Source: Dermanyssus gallinae (taxonomy: Eukaryota > Arthropoda > Arachnida > Mesostigmata > Dermanyssidae). Taken from it: DNA of 64,000 nucleotides. The stretch lies in NCBI GenBank assembly GCA_003439945.1, contig QVRM01005673.1, positions 216,001-280,000 of the forward strand. Reading direction: 5' to 3'. The translations under genes were made by a program, and so were the position numbers. Positions 35,800 through 45,661 of this stretch are shown in pieces; the first letter of the stretch is position 1; every line of letters starts with the position of its first letter. The notes beneath the pieces were generated by a model. It did not search any database, had not been told where the DNA came from, and saw nothing but the letters and a program-made list of their open reading frames with translations.

Positions 35800-36051
35800 T
35801 GTTGCCAACGGAACCGTAGAATGAAGACAGTCGAAAATGCGCGGGTTTACTGACGCAGATTTATATTTATTATAATTCACGATACAAATGACAACAATAC
35901 GGCAGCGCCGCCTCTCTTCGTAGCATTATTCCCTAGCTAACTTACACTCTACTCAATGTCCCGGCGGTTAGCGCTAAGCTGTTTCGCCGCCAGAACTCAT
36001 ACACAGTACACACCTAACAATACCGCTGTGCTACTCAACTAAATAAATATA

Positions 36052-37341
36052 CAGGTAGTTCAATAAGTTCTTAGAATGAACTTTTTAGAATTCGAATTTT
36101 GGCACGCTTTCACCGCTAATAGGAACTGCAACTTTTCGACTGCTAGCACTCAATATATTATGGTGATTGGCCGTTGCGATTTCGTTTGATAGCTTTTCCC
36201 GTGCAACGTATCGGCGTGATTTTTAAAAATGGAGAAAAAAGAGTTTCGAGTAGTTATCAAGCATTTTTATTTCAAAGGTTGGAATGCGACCCAAGTAAAA
36301 ATTGAGTTAGACGAAACGTACAGTGACTCTGCGCCATGTTTTGCCACTGTTTCCAACTGGATTAATGTGTTAAAAAGAGGTCGCAGGAGCACCGAGGATG
36401 AACTACGTCCAGGAGGCCAAAAAACGGCAACTGATGAGGAAAACGTAGAGAAAGTGCGAAAAATTATTGGCGCAGATAAGCGAATGAACATTAAGGAAAT
36501 AGCGGAGGCATTAGGGATTCGTTTAGGCAGTGTGCATTTTATTTTACACGAAAACTTGAAGATGAAAGAGCTTAGAGCAAAATGGCTGCCGCATTTGCTC
36601 AACCGAGGCCAAAAAGACGCGCCTGTTTTGGCTTTACAGCAAATTTTGGCCAAGATGTCGAACAATCTGTCGGATTTTTGGTGCACATTCATGACCGTCG
36701 ATGAAAGCCGGGTTCATCACTACACTCCCGAGACCCAAGAAGCATCTTGCCAATGGTGTGCACCTGATGAAGGACCTCCGAAGAGGGTGCGGACAACGGC
36801 ATTGACCGGAAAGGTGATGGCTACAGTTTTTTAAGACCAACGTAGAATAATGCTGGTCGACTACCTTGAGAGCTGTAAAACGATCACAGGAGAATATTAT
36901 GCAAGACTGTTGGACCGCCGTTAGCAAGAACTCATCGTGAAACGGCCCGCTTTGCAGAAGAAGGTTGTCCCGTTTCACCAGGGCAATGCTCCTGCACACA
37001 AGTCCCGGCAAGCACCGGCAAAACTGGCCCAACTGAGGTTCGAACTTATTGAACAACCCTCCTATTCTCCAGACCTGGCCCCCTCTGATTATTTCCTCTT
37101 CGAACATTTGAAGAATAGTCTCGGTGGAAAGCGTTTTTCCAGCAATGAAGAGGTTAAGGCTGCTGTCAATGCCTATTTTCAGTCTAACGACGCGGAATTC
37201 TACTCAAGAGGTATGAAAGCTCTGAAATCTCGGTGGGAAAAGTGTATTGAGCTTCTCGGGGAGTATATCAAATAAGAAAAATTTAAAAACATGATTTGGA
37301 AAATTCTCCGTTTTCATTCTAAGAACTTATTGAACTACCTG
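36052..37341 (+). mobile_element. mariner-family DNA transposon, 1290 bp, with TIRs and TA duplication
   Basis: Terminal inverted repeats of about 29 bp start CAGGTAGTTCAATAAGTTCT (36052) and pair with the end at 37341. TA duplications lie at 36050-36051 and 37342-37343. Length and one transposase gene fit mariner. It is inserted in the LTR's TA tract. Confidence 0.95.
36229..37275 (+). pseudogene. mariner transposase, two in-frame stops, second catalytic Asp changed
   Basis: One reading frame of about 348 codons with an N-terminal helix-turn-helix region, then WLPHLLN (36583), the first catalytic Asp in TVDESRVHHYTPE (about 36695), HQGNAPAH (36976) and YSPDLAPSDYFLF (37063). The usual D of the HxDN(A) box is G here (codon 36982-36984), so the D,D34D triad is broken. 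Stops TAA 36832-36834 and TAG 36922-36924 are in frame. Length otherwise matches the family, so this copy decayed in place without indels. Confidence 0.93.
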
Positions 37342-37733
37342 TATATATATATATATATAAATCTACATGCGCCTGCTAACCACGATCACTCACCACCCTA
37401 GGGCAGTATCACTGCCACGCTCACGCCGTTGTCGCTGCCACGCCGTCGGACGTCCCGGTCGCCGCCGGACTCAGGGTTTGCAAAGCACGCGTTACGCCGA
37501 ACGCTCGGGATAGCAAGGCTTAATAAAATGGCGCGCATCCCTTATCCGGCCGACGACCGGCACCGTGACAGTGCGCGAAGTGCAGAGCAGTGGCAGGTTG
37601 TGCCTTACAGTGCAGTGGAGGGTTGTGAACAGCAGTGCAGTGGCGGGTTGTGGTAACATGCAAAGATCATCATCATAATCATGGCGCGCAAATACAAACT
37701 TCTACCCGCGGCCTTCCATTGTGCAACACTGGT

Positions 37734-38246
37734 AGATTTGCTGACCGTTATGCCTATGTGGCTGCGGATGAAGTTAGCTAAGCTACGATTGTGATTTGGC
37801 CCGGCAGGTGCAAATTGGCAGTAGAAAAACCGACATCACACGCTCGGTACCTCGTTGTCTGCAGCAAATCGAAGTGGAGACGGACTAAAGAAGCTACTTG
37901 TTACTAATAACTCGGCACAGTGGGTTCATTGGATATATGAATCCGTTGTATTATAATTAATCCATTTTGAGTGAGCGTCGATAACGGTCAAGCTTCAATG
38001 GATATATGAATCAGTTATATTATCATCAATCCATTTTGAGTAAGCGTCGATAACGATCAAGCTTCAATTATCCCGTCGATAACGGTCAAGCTTCAGTTAT
38101 CCTCGCCACACCCAGAAGCGTTGGTGCGTCACCGACTTAATCATAACCATACCGAAATGGCCAAAACTTAAGTTAACACCATGCGTAGTCCATGAAGAAG
38201 AATGTTAAATTATATTGTGTTTAATAAATTTAACATGCACTATTTC
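37734..38246. other. Decayed host flank with a short tandem repeat
   Basis: 37734-37870 is homologous to 47910-48065, the sequence past the paralogous insertion point. Two imperfect copies of a unit containing GGATATATGAATC and GCGTCGATAACG lie at about 37930-38100. No coding signal. Confidence 0.65.
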
Positions 38247-38250
38247 ATAT

Positions 38251-38969
38251 TGTAACAGAGTTAGACACAACAACAACACAACAGAACAGCCAACTACGGC
38301 GCCGTCGATGATCAACTTCGCCAGAAAGCCGACCAGCCATCCCAACCGACCAAAGAGCCGTCGCTGGCTGCTACACCAGCATTGCTGTAAACAACCTGGT
38401 GAGACGACACCACAGTCGACCGAGCACATCAACGAACGTGCATGTCGTCTTACTCGGAATCGTCAACAGCCTCCACATGAAACCACGCAGCTACATGGCG
38501 ACGACGTGCATCACCGCCGACCTGTCGCGCCACATCATCATCACCATCAGAAGACCTACGGACCGACCCGCGGCGACGGCACCACCAGAGACAATGCACG
38601 TTATGAGAATGCGTGGTTGAACCGACCAATCAGCGAAGAGGACGAGTGGAAACTTCCGTTGCCGAATGTTCGAGAGGATTCGATTACATCAGTTAACATT
38701 ATTACTACATGAACGCTACGGTGCCGAATGTTCGAGAAGATTCGATTACATCAATTAACATTGTTACTACATGAACGCTACGGCGTACCTTGAGAGAATA
38801 AAATGGACCGAAGCAGCATGGCCAACACCCATTCGCTGCCCGGTTACGCTTGACGCCAGACCTACGTTCCGTGTTGTCATTCATCGTACCTAAGTCCCTC
38901 GTGTCGTAGTAACCGCCCGACTGAGCTACCATCCCCAGTAATTCAGCGTAACAGCACAACATCGTTACA
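38251..38969 (+). repeat. Ty3/Gypsy 5' LTR
   Basis: TGTAACAG...CGTTACA. Contains a 62-bp tandem duplication (38661-38722, 38723-38784) and AATAAA near 38797, a likely polyadenylation signal. Confidence 0.97.
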
Positions 38970-38989
38970 TTTGGTGGAGCTGCTTCGAT
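38970..38989 (+). other. Primer-binding site of the Ty3/Gypsy element
   Basis: TGGTGGAGCTGC follows the LTR after two T residues. The matching tRNA was not identified. Confidence 0.6.
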
Positions 38990-39037
38990 CTCCCTCTACC
39001 AGAAGGGCGGCGAACCGACCGAGCGGACGGCGAGCAA

Positions 39038-40201
39038 ATGACAGTAAGCACACGGCGAACGAACCGCAACGAACGCAACGAGACCGCAACGAGACCGACC
39101 ACGGACCAGCAACAATCAAGCACCAGCAGCGACCAGAACCAGGACACCAACAACCAGCAAAAGATGAGTTCGACGCACCAAACACCAACCAGCCCCAGTC
39201 CAGCCACCGACCCGGCCACACAACCACAAAATCAAGACACTAGTCCAGCCACCGAACCACGCACGACCACGCTAACCAGCCCAGCCACCGAACCACGCAC
39301 GACCATGCTAACCAGCCCAGCCACCGAACCACGCACGACCACGTTAACCACGGACCCGGCTATCAACAGGCCAGCCACGGTCGCAGAGATGCCGTTTGGC
39401 TATCCACCGCCGGGACAGCCGTCCTTCCTGCAAAACGTGTTTCAAGTGCCGCTGCGATTTGATGGCACGTCGGCCATGCGCGCCAGGGAGTGGCTGCGAG
39501 AGTTCGACAGAATGGCCGAAATAAACAACTACGGCGACGAACAGAAGATACGGACGGCGGTGCTGTCGCTGGAAAGGACGGCTGCCGATTGGTACGACGC
39601 GATACCGAGAGAGGCAAGGCCCAAAACATGGGCCGAATTTCACCATGAGTTCATGACCAGATTCGGCGACCACGGCGCCATGGCGATCGCCGCGGAAGAA
39701 AAGCTGAAACGGCTGTATCAAGACCAAGACACACCATTCAGCGCACATATTGAACAAGTCCAGCGGTTATGCCGCGACATCGACTTAAAAATGAACGACG
39801 CGACGGTACTCCGCTGGTTCTTGAGGACCGTGCGCGCAGACTACAGACCGACCTTCATCTATGCGCGCTTCAAGAGCGTTATATTGGCACGAGGCCTCTG
39901 TGCGGAGATAGATGCGATCGAACCATTCGCAAACCAGCCGTCCTCGACCTCGAACCGACCGACCACCCAACCGTCCTCAAACCGACCGACCTACAACCGA
40001 CCTACATCGCCCAACGCGGCACCTTATTTTTTCGGCGAGCGCCACGACTCCAACGGCGCGATCTTATGCAACTGGTGCAATTACCCGGGCCACCGCATAG
40101 AAGAGTGCCTCAATCGGCAGAGAGGTTACGCGCCGCGCAAGAACACACCACCAGCCCACTGGAATCCGCAGAACCGCTTCCGAGCAGACCAACGAGACTG
40201 A
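39038..40201 (+). CDS. gag: Ty3/Gypsy Gag (capsid + nucleocapsid)
   Basis: 387 codons. Residues 1-110 are Thr/Pro/Gln-rich with three near-identical SPATEPRTT repeats (39240-39350); translation might instead start at the ATG at 39163. Residues about 140-290 form the capsid-like Retrotrans_gag domain (RFDGTSAMRAREWLREFDRM, then AADWYDAI). A single CCHC knuckle, CNWCNYPGHRIEEC, lies near 40069-40110. Gag assembles particles and packages RNA. The frame overlaps pol by more than 400 bases; pol lies in the -1 frame, so Gag-Pol would need -1 frameshifting. No disabling change seen. Confidence 0.93.
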   Translation: MTVSTRRTNRNERNETATRPTTDQQQSSTSSDQNQDTNNQQKMSSTHQTPTSPSPATDPATQPQNQDTSPATEPRTTTLTSPATEPRTTMLTSPATEPRTTTLTTDPAINRPATVAEMPFGYPPPGQPSFLQNVFQVPLRFDGTSAMRAREWLREFDRMAEINNYGDEQKIRTAVLSLERTAADWYDAIPREARPKTWAEFHHEFMTRFGDHGAMAIAAEEKLKRLYQDQDTPFSAHIEQVQRLCRDIDLKMNDATVLRWFLRTVRADYRPTFIYARFKSVILARGLCAEIDAIEPFANQPSSTSNRPTTQPSSNRPTYNRPTSPNAAPYFFGERHDSNGAILCNWCNYPGHRIEECLNRQRGYAPRKNTPPAHWNPQNRFRADQRD

Positions 40202-43200
40202 CCTACGGACCGAGTGGTAGGCTGCAGCGGAACAGAATCCGCATCACAGTCGCGGGCCTAGGCCTAGTGGTGGCGCTGGTGGACTTAGGAGCAGACATCT
40301 CCGCCATCAGCGCCGCCGCCGTGCCGGGACGAAAGGTGACCTTCGCGGAAGGTGCGCCACACATTCTCGCGGCGGGTGGCTCACCATTGCAAACAAGAGG
40401 GACATGTTCCCTAATTATTAGTATTGATAACAATAAACCGGCATTGCCTTACGAATTTGTTATCATTGAATCACTCAACGAACAGATAGTGTTAGGCGAA
40501 GATTTTCTACGCACCTATCTAGCCACCATCAACCTTCAGTCCAATCAACTTACGCTAGGCACATCACAATACTCCACACACAACGACCCTCGCCCCACAG
40601 CCGCGACACAACACACTAAACACCGATTTCACACAATGACCACCACCATCATTCCACCTCAAACCGCCCACCGAGTGACAGTGACGACAAACTCCGAAAC
40701 AACAACCGACACGCTGTTACTGGAGCCGACACCAACACTATTTCAGAAGAAAACACTCCTAATGGCCGCCGCGCTCACGGCGGTACGGCAAGGCCGGACC
40801 ACAGTACTCATCGAAAACCACACACAAAACCGCATCGTCCTACCAGGAGGTATGACCGTGGCGACCGGCCAGCGCGTCGACAGCGAAGTCAACCAACCGA
40901 AGATAACACAACTCATGCAAAACAGCACAGTTCAACCAGTGTCCACCTCTCCGTCCATTCACGACCAAATAGAGCAAGCAATCAGCCCCAACCTATCCAA
41001 CCACGAACGTCAGGAAGTCCGAAACATTGTCGCATCGTTTGCAGACCTGATTCCAGCCGACGGAGCAGCACCAAGACGCACCGACCTTATCGTCCACAAC
41101 ATCGACACAGGAGCGTCCGACCCCGTCCGCCGCCGCTACAACCGCCGCTACGCACCAGCAGAAAGAAGTGTGATTGCAGAGGAAGTTGACCGCATGACAC
41201 AGCAAGGTATCGTCCGACCGTCCTCCAGTCCTTGGTGTAGTCCAGTTGTCCTCGTTAAGAAGAAGAGTGGTGAATACCGTTTCTGTGTTGACTACCGTGA
41301 ACTCAACAAAGTCACGAAGAAAGACACGTACCCGCTCCCGCGAATCGACGACGCGCTCGACTGTGTTGCTGGGTCTCGATTCTTCTCTTCTCTCGACCTC
41401 AAGCAGGGATACTTCCAGTGCCCGGTCGCAGAGAAGGATATTGAGAAAACAGCCTTCGTGACCCCGGACGGGCTGTTCGAGTTCACAGTCATGCCGTTCG
41501 GACTAACAAACGGACCGGCAACGTTCGAGCGACTGATGGACACCGTCCTCCGTGGCCGCAAATGGACATCATGCCTAGTCTACCTCGACGACATTTGTGT
41601 TTTCGGCCAAACTTTGAGTGAACACAATCAACGATTACAAGATGTCCTGTCCTGCCTGCAACGGGCCAACCTCTCGTTAAACATCAAGAAGTGTACCTTC
41701 GCTGCCCCACAGCTAACACTACTAGGACATGTAGTGGGGGCAGACGGACTCCGACCAGACCCAGAAAAGACCAAGGCCATCGACCAGTTTCCGACTCCGA
41801 CGAACCAAAAAGCCGTCCGCAGCTTCCTCGGCCTATGTTCCTACTACCGCCGATTCATCAAAAACTTCTCCGCGACAGCCGCACCACTCAACCGTTTACT
41901 TGAAAACGACACCCCCTTCCAATGGACCACCGACCAACAGACCGCATTCAATGTCCTCAAAAAGAAGCTAGTGTCGCCACCGCTCCTGGGACACTTCGAC
42001 CCGAACCAGCCTATCACTGTCCGAACAGACGCGTCCGGCCAGGGCCTAGGCATCATCCTCAGCCAGCCAGTCGACCCTAAAGGTGAGCGCGTCATCGCGT
42101 ACGGCAGTCGCACACTGTCGAAAGCGGAAACAAACTATTCGACCACCGAACAGGAGTGCCTGGCTATCGTGTGGGCCTTGAAGAAGTTTCGACAATATAC
42201 ATATGGCCGACCAGTGACCGTGGTAACGGACCATCACGCTTTGTGCTGGCTCATGACGAGCCGGCACTTAGCAGGGCGATTGGCACGATGGGCGATACAA
42301 CTTCAAGAACACGACATCCACATTATATACAAACAGGGCCGCAAGCACCGTGACGCGGACTGTTTGTCGCGATATCCACTCCCAGCCGACGACCACCACA
42401 CCGACCACAAACCACTCAGGAAGCTATCGTCCATACACATAACCGACCTCGCACACCAACAACAGTCCGACCCGACGCTACAGCAACTACGTGAACAAGC
42501 AAACATCTCCACCGCATTCAAGACAATCGACGGCGTATTGTATAAGTACAACTTCGCCGATCACGGCCAGGAACTACTCCTGGTGTTACCAAGCAAGTAC
42601 CGGCGAGAAGCACTAGCGGCAGCACACTCAGACAGTGAAGGCGGCCACATGGGCCTGGCGAAAACATATGGCCGCATCACACAGAGATACTACTGGCCAA
42701 ACGCCTACAAAGACACCGACCGCTACGTGCGTGCTTGTGAAACGTGCCAACAACGAAAGACCGACACCGCCGAACGTGGATTGCTACAACACATGACCAC
42801 ACCAGCTGAGCCGTTCCACACCATCGGCATCGACCTCGTCTCACTCAACGAAACAACCTCCGGCAACAGAGTGATAGTGACCGCAGTGTGCCACCTTACC
42901 AAGTACTTAGTCGCTGAAGCGCTGCCGAACGGCTCAGCGTCAGAGGTGGCTAAGTTTCTGGTGAACAAAATCATTCTAGTGCATGGTGCCCCGAGAGTGC
43001 TTATCAGTGACCGAGGAAAAACTTTCACGTCCTCTCTATTCAACGAAGTGACCAAGTGGGGACAAATCGAACACCGCTTAACATCACCGTACCATCCACA
43101 GACCAACGGGTTAGTAGAACGTTCACACAGAACGCTACTGGACATGCTTAGCAAATACGTTGGGGAGAGACAGCGTAATTGGGACGAGCAACTGCCGTTC

Positions 43201-44337
43201 GTCGTCCACGCATACAACACAGCACCGAACGAGTCGACCAAATTCAGTCCATTCTACCTGGTGCACGGGCGTGAGGCCCTGTCCACATTCGATGCACAAC
43301 TACCTGCCCCACCTGCCCTAGCCAACCATTCAATAGATGACTACGTCGACCATCTTATCCTGTACGCAGAAGAAGCAAGAGACCTAGCGAAATTATTAGC
43401 TGACCGTGCCAAGACCGCAAACAAGGACCGTTGTGACAAGAAGAGATGTGAACCATCGTTTCAAGAAAACGATCTAGTGCTAGTTTATACTCCAGTGCGA
43501 CGAGTCGGAGAATCCGACAAACTACAAAGAAGATACTTCGGACCATATAGAATCATCCGTGTAACCAGCCCGACGACCGTGGAAGTGGAACCGACAGAAA
43601 CAGCCAACACCCCAGGACCACGGCGCAATCGACAGATAGTCCACGTATCGAGAGTCAAGCCATACATTCAGTCCAACCACAATGACCAGTCCGAGTTAGT
43701 CGACCAGCCGACCACCTCCTACGCCCGCATTAAGCCAGCCCCTCCAAACCAACGACCACCACAGAACCGACCCGGCCGTCAACGTCAACCCCCGGCATGG
43801 ACACGAGATTTTGTATGCTCACTAACTCGAGACACACGCTTGGCTCGAGACGAGCCAGTCCAGAGGGGGGGGCAGTGTAACAGAGTTAGACACAACAACA
43901 ACACAACAGAACAGCCAACTACGGCGCCGTCGATGATCAACTTCGCCAGAAAGCCGACCAGCCATCCCAACCGACCAAAGAGCCGTCGCTGGCTGCTACA
44001 CCAGCATTGCTGTAAACAACCTGGTGAGACGACACCACAGTCGACCGAGCACATCAACGAACGTGCATGTCGTCTTACTCGGAATCGTCAACAGCCTCCA
44101 CATGAAACCACGCAGCTACATGGCGACGACGTGCATCACCGCCGACCTGTCGCGCCACATCATCATCACCATCAGAAGACCTACGGACCGACCCGCGGCG
44201 ACGGCACCACCAGAGACAATGCACGTTATGAGAATGCGTGGTTGAACCGACCAATCAGCGAAGAGGACGAGTGGAAACTTCCGTTGCCGAATGTTCGAGA
44301 GGATTCGATTACATCAGTTAACATTATTACTACATGA
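39769..44337 (+). CDS. pol: Ty3/Gypsy Pol (protease, RT, RNase H, integrase), stop inside 3' LTR
   Basis: The open frame is 1522 codons; the first 130 or so overlap gag and are probably not all translated. Protease: VALVDLGADISAIS (about residue 172). RT: YRFCVDYRELNK, FSSLDLKQGYF, MPFGLTNGPATFERLM and YLDD (about 605). RNase H: VRTDASGQGLG (about 754) and TTEQECLAIVWALKKF. Integrase: H-H-C-C zinc module ending CETCQQRK (about 1000), then DDE residues in GIDLVS, ISDRG and VERSHR, and a GPY/F module (RYFGPYRIIRV, about 1255). All catalytic residues are present. The frame continues through the polypurine tract and 154 codons into the 3' LTR. Confidence 0.95.
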   Translation: MPRHRLKNERRDGTPLVLEDRARRLQTDLHLCALQERYIGTRPLCGDRCDRTIRKPAVLDLEPTDHPTVLKPTDLQPTYIAQRGTLFFRRAPRLQRRDLMQLVQLPGPPHRRVPQSAERLRAAQEHTTSPLESAEPLPSRPTRLTYGPSGRLQRNRIRITVAGLGLVVALVDLGADISAISAAAVPGRKVTFAEGAPHILAAGGSPLQTRGTCSLIISIDNNKPALPYEFVIIESLNEQIVLGEDFLRTYLATINLQSNQLTLGTSQYSTHNDPRPTAATQHTKHRFHTMTTTIIPPQTAHRVTVTTNSETTTDTLLLEPTPTLFQKKTLLMAAALTAVRQGRTTVLIENHTQNRIVLPGGMTVATGQRVDSEVNQPKITQLMQNSTVQPVSTSPSIHDQIEQAISPNLSNHERQEVRNIVASFADLIPADGAAPRRTDLIVHNIDTGASDPVRRRYNRRYAPAERSVIAEEVDRMTQQGIVRPSSSPWCSPVVLVKKKSGEYRFCVDYRELNKVTKKDTYPLPRIDDALDCVAGSRFFSSLDLKQGYFQCPVAEKDIEKTAFVTPDGLFEFTVMPFGLTNGPATFERLMDTVLRGRKWTSCLVYLDDICVFGQTLSEHNQRLQDVLSCLQRANLSLNIKKCTFAAPQLTLLGHVVGADGLRPDPEKTKAIDQFPTPTNQKAVRSFLGLCSYYRRFIKNFSATAAPLNRLLENDTPFQWTTDQQTAFNVLKKKLVSPPLLGHFDPNQPITVRTDASGQGLGIILSQPVDPKGERVIAYGSRTLSKAETNYSTTEQECLAIVWALKKFRQYTYGRPVTVVTDHHALCWLMTSRHLAGRLARWAIQLQEHDIHIIYKQGRKHRDADCLSRYPLPADDHHTDHKPLRKLSSIHITDLAHQQQSDPTLQQLREQANISTAFKTIDGVLYKYNFADHGQELLLVLPSKYRREALAAAHSDSEGGHMGLAKTYGRITQRYYWPNAYKDTDRYVRACETCQQRKTDTAERGLLQHMTTPAEPFHTIGIDLVSLNETTSGNRVIVTAVCHLTKYLVAEALPNGSASEVAKFLVNKIILVHGAPRVLISDRGKTFTSSLFNEVTKWGQIEHRLTSPYHPQTNGLVERSHRTLLDMLSKYVGERQRNWDEQLPFVVHAYNTAPNESTKFSPFYLVHGREALSTFDAQLPAPPALANHSIDDYVDHLILYAEEARDLAKLLADRAKTANKDRCDKKRCEPSFQENDLVLVYTPVRRVGESDKLQRRYFGPYRIIRVTSPTTVEVEPTETANTPGPRRNRQIVHVSRVKPYIQSNHNDQSELVDQPTTSYARIKPAPPNQRPPQNRPGRQRQPPAWTRDFVCSLTRDTRLARDEPVQRGGQCNRVRHNNNTTEQPTTAPSMINFARKPTSHPNRPKSRRWLLHQHCCKQPGETTPQSTEHINERACRLTRNRQQPPHETTQLHGDDVHHRRPVAPHHHHHQKTYGPTRGDGTTRDNARYENAWLNRPISEEDEWKLPLPNVREDSITSVNIITT
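40027..40033 (+). promoter_or_regulatory. Candidate -1 slippery heptamer T TTT TTC
   Basis: In the gag frame it reads T TTT TTC, a canonical -1 slip site, and the -1 frame from here is open through pol. It lies upstream of the zinc-knuckle codons, so slipping here would omit the knuckle from Gag-Pol. That makes the assignment tentative. Confidence 0.35.
43862..43873 (+). other. Polypurine tract
   Basis: AGAGGGGGGGG two to three bases before the 3' LTR; primes plus-strand DNA synthesis. Confidence 0.85.
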
Positions 44338-44594
44338 ACGCTACGGTGCCGAATGTTCGAGAAGATTCGATTACATCAATTAACATTGTTACTACATGAA
44401 CGCTACGGCGTACCTTGAGAGAATAAAATGGACCGAAGCAGCATGGCCAACACCCATTCGCTGCCCGGTTACGCTTGACGCCAGACCTACGTTCCGTGTT
44501 GTCATTCATCGTACCTAAGTCCCTCGTGTCGTAGTAACCGCCCGACTGAGCTACCATCCCCAGTAATTCAGCGTAACAGCACAACATCGTTACA
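43876..44594 (+). repeat. Ty3/Gypsy 3' LTR
   Basis: Same 719 bp as 38251-38969, compared base by base by eye. The tandem 62-bp duplication is at 44286-44409. Confidence 0.97.
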
Positions 44595-44757
44595 ATATGA
44601 TAACATAATACACCTGACATAATCAAAAGAACGTATCTGGACTTCCGTCAAATTCAAGAGAAATCGCAATTCCTTTTCCAGAGACACTATCCGTTTTTGT
44701 AACTTCTGTAAAGATTATTGTTTCACTAAAATGATGTGAGCTAAACAACACTGACTG

Positions 44758-45100
44758 TGTTGCAAATAGTATGGCCGCGGGTTGAAGTTGTATTTGCTCG
44801 CCATGATGGTGATGATCTCTGCCTGTTAGCCACAACTCGCCACCGCGCTGTTAGCCACAACGGGCCACTGCACTGTTCGCGCACTGTCACGTTGCCGGTC
44901 GCCGGCCGGATAAAAAGAGTGCGCGCTATTTCCTCAGCTCTTTTTGCTACCTCGAGCGTTCGGTGTAACGCGCACTCTGCAAACCCTTAGTCCGGCGGCG
45001 ACCGGGACGTCCGACGGCGTGGCAGCGACAACGACGTGAGCGTGGCAGTGGTACTGCCCTAGGGTGGTGAGTGATTGTGGCTGGCAGGTGCAGGTCGATT

Positions 45101-45131
<31 letters not shown>

Positions 45132-45393
45132 CATACATATATTTAATGATTGTTAGAGCTAGCGTAGCGGCATTGTCAAATGTGTGGTCTGTGTGAGTTC
45201 CGGCGGCGAAACAGCTTCGCGCTAACCGCCGGGACGTAGAGTGTGAGCTAGCTAGGCAATAATAATAATTACGAAGAGAGGCGGCGCTGCCGTATCGCTC
45301 TCTTGCGTAACGTGAAATATAATAAATACGATCAGTGAGTGCGTGAACCCGCGTATATTCGTCTGTCTTCATTCTATGGTTCCGTTGGCAACA
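44758..45393 (+). repeat. Solo BEL/Pao LTR
   Basis: TGTTGC...GCAACA, 636 bp, opposite in orientation to the 23-37 kb element. Flanks GACTG (44753-44757) and GACAG (45394-45398) fit a 5-bp target duplication with one change. A TATA-like GGATAAAAAG lies near 44908, a short (TA)n at 45105-45133, and AATAAA-like signals near 45322. It gives the uninterrupted layout used to read the other LTRs. Confidence 0.9.
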
Positions 45394-45661
45394 GACAGCA
45401 TGTCACAGCAGTAAATAATAGTAGTGAAACATGTACGACGTGCGAACATGATAAATAAACGTAGAAGTGTTTGGATTCAAACTTATTCTAAGTTATAGCT
45501 CGCTTTCTTTCGCTTCCCTCAGGTTATTTAACTTTTTCATTGGCGAATTTATCTGCCTACGTCTGAAATGTTGAAGGACTATCAGTTGCTGGTTAGTTTC
45601 ACGAAGCATTTTTCATAAAACTCAGGCAATTCGTATTGACGATGCACAGAACTCACCGTAC

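Larger units (their letters stand above)
35800..37728 (-). repeat. BEL/Pao 5' LTR interrupted by mariner
   Basis: LTR halves 35800-36049 and 37344-37728 surround a mariner. The promoter side (37360-37728, minus sense) has a GGATAA-containing GC-rich stretch which, in the 44.9 kb copy, reads as a TATA-like GGATAAAAAG. Confidence 0.88.
38251..44594 (+). mobile_element. Ty3/Gypsy LTR retrotransposon, intact-looking
   Basis: 6344 bp bounded by ATAT target duplications (38247-38250, 44595-44598). The two LTRs are 719 bp each and I found no difference between them. PBS, gag, pol and polypurine tract are in order, and there is no env frame. gag and pol are uninterrupted. Identical LTRs imply a very recent insertion. 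Confidence 0.97.

Noticed and set aside
38215..38712. 165-codon ORF in the 5' LTR
   Set aside because: It is the LTR-encoded tail of the pol frame seen again in the 5' LTR. There is no evidence that it is a separate gene.
39344..39757. Minus-strand ORFs opposite gag and pol (39.3-43.7 kb)
   Set aside because: Antisense shadows of the long Gypsy frames; no motifs.
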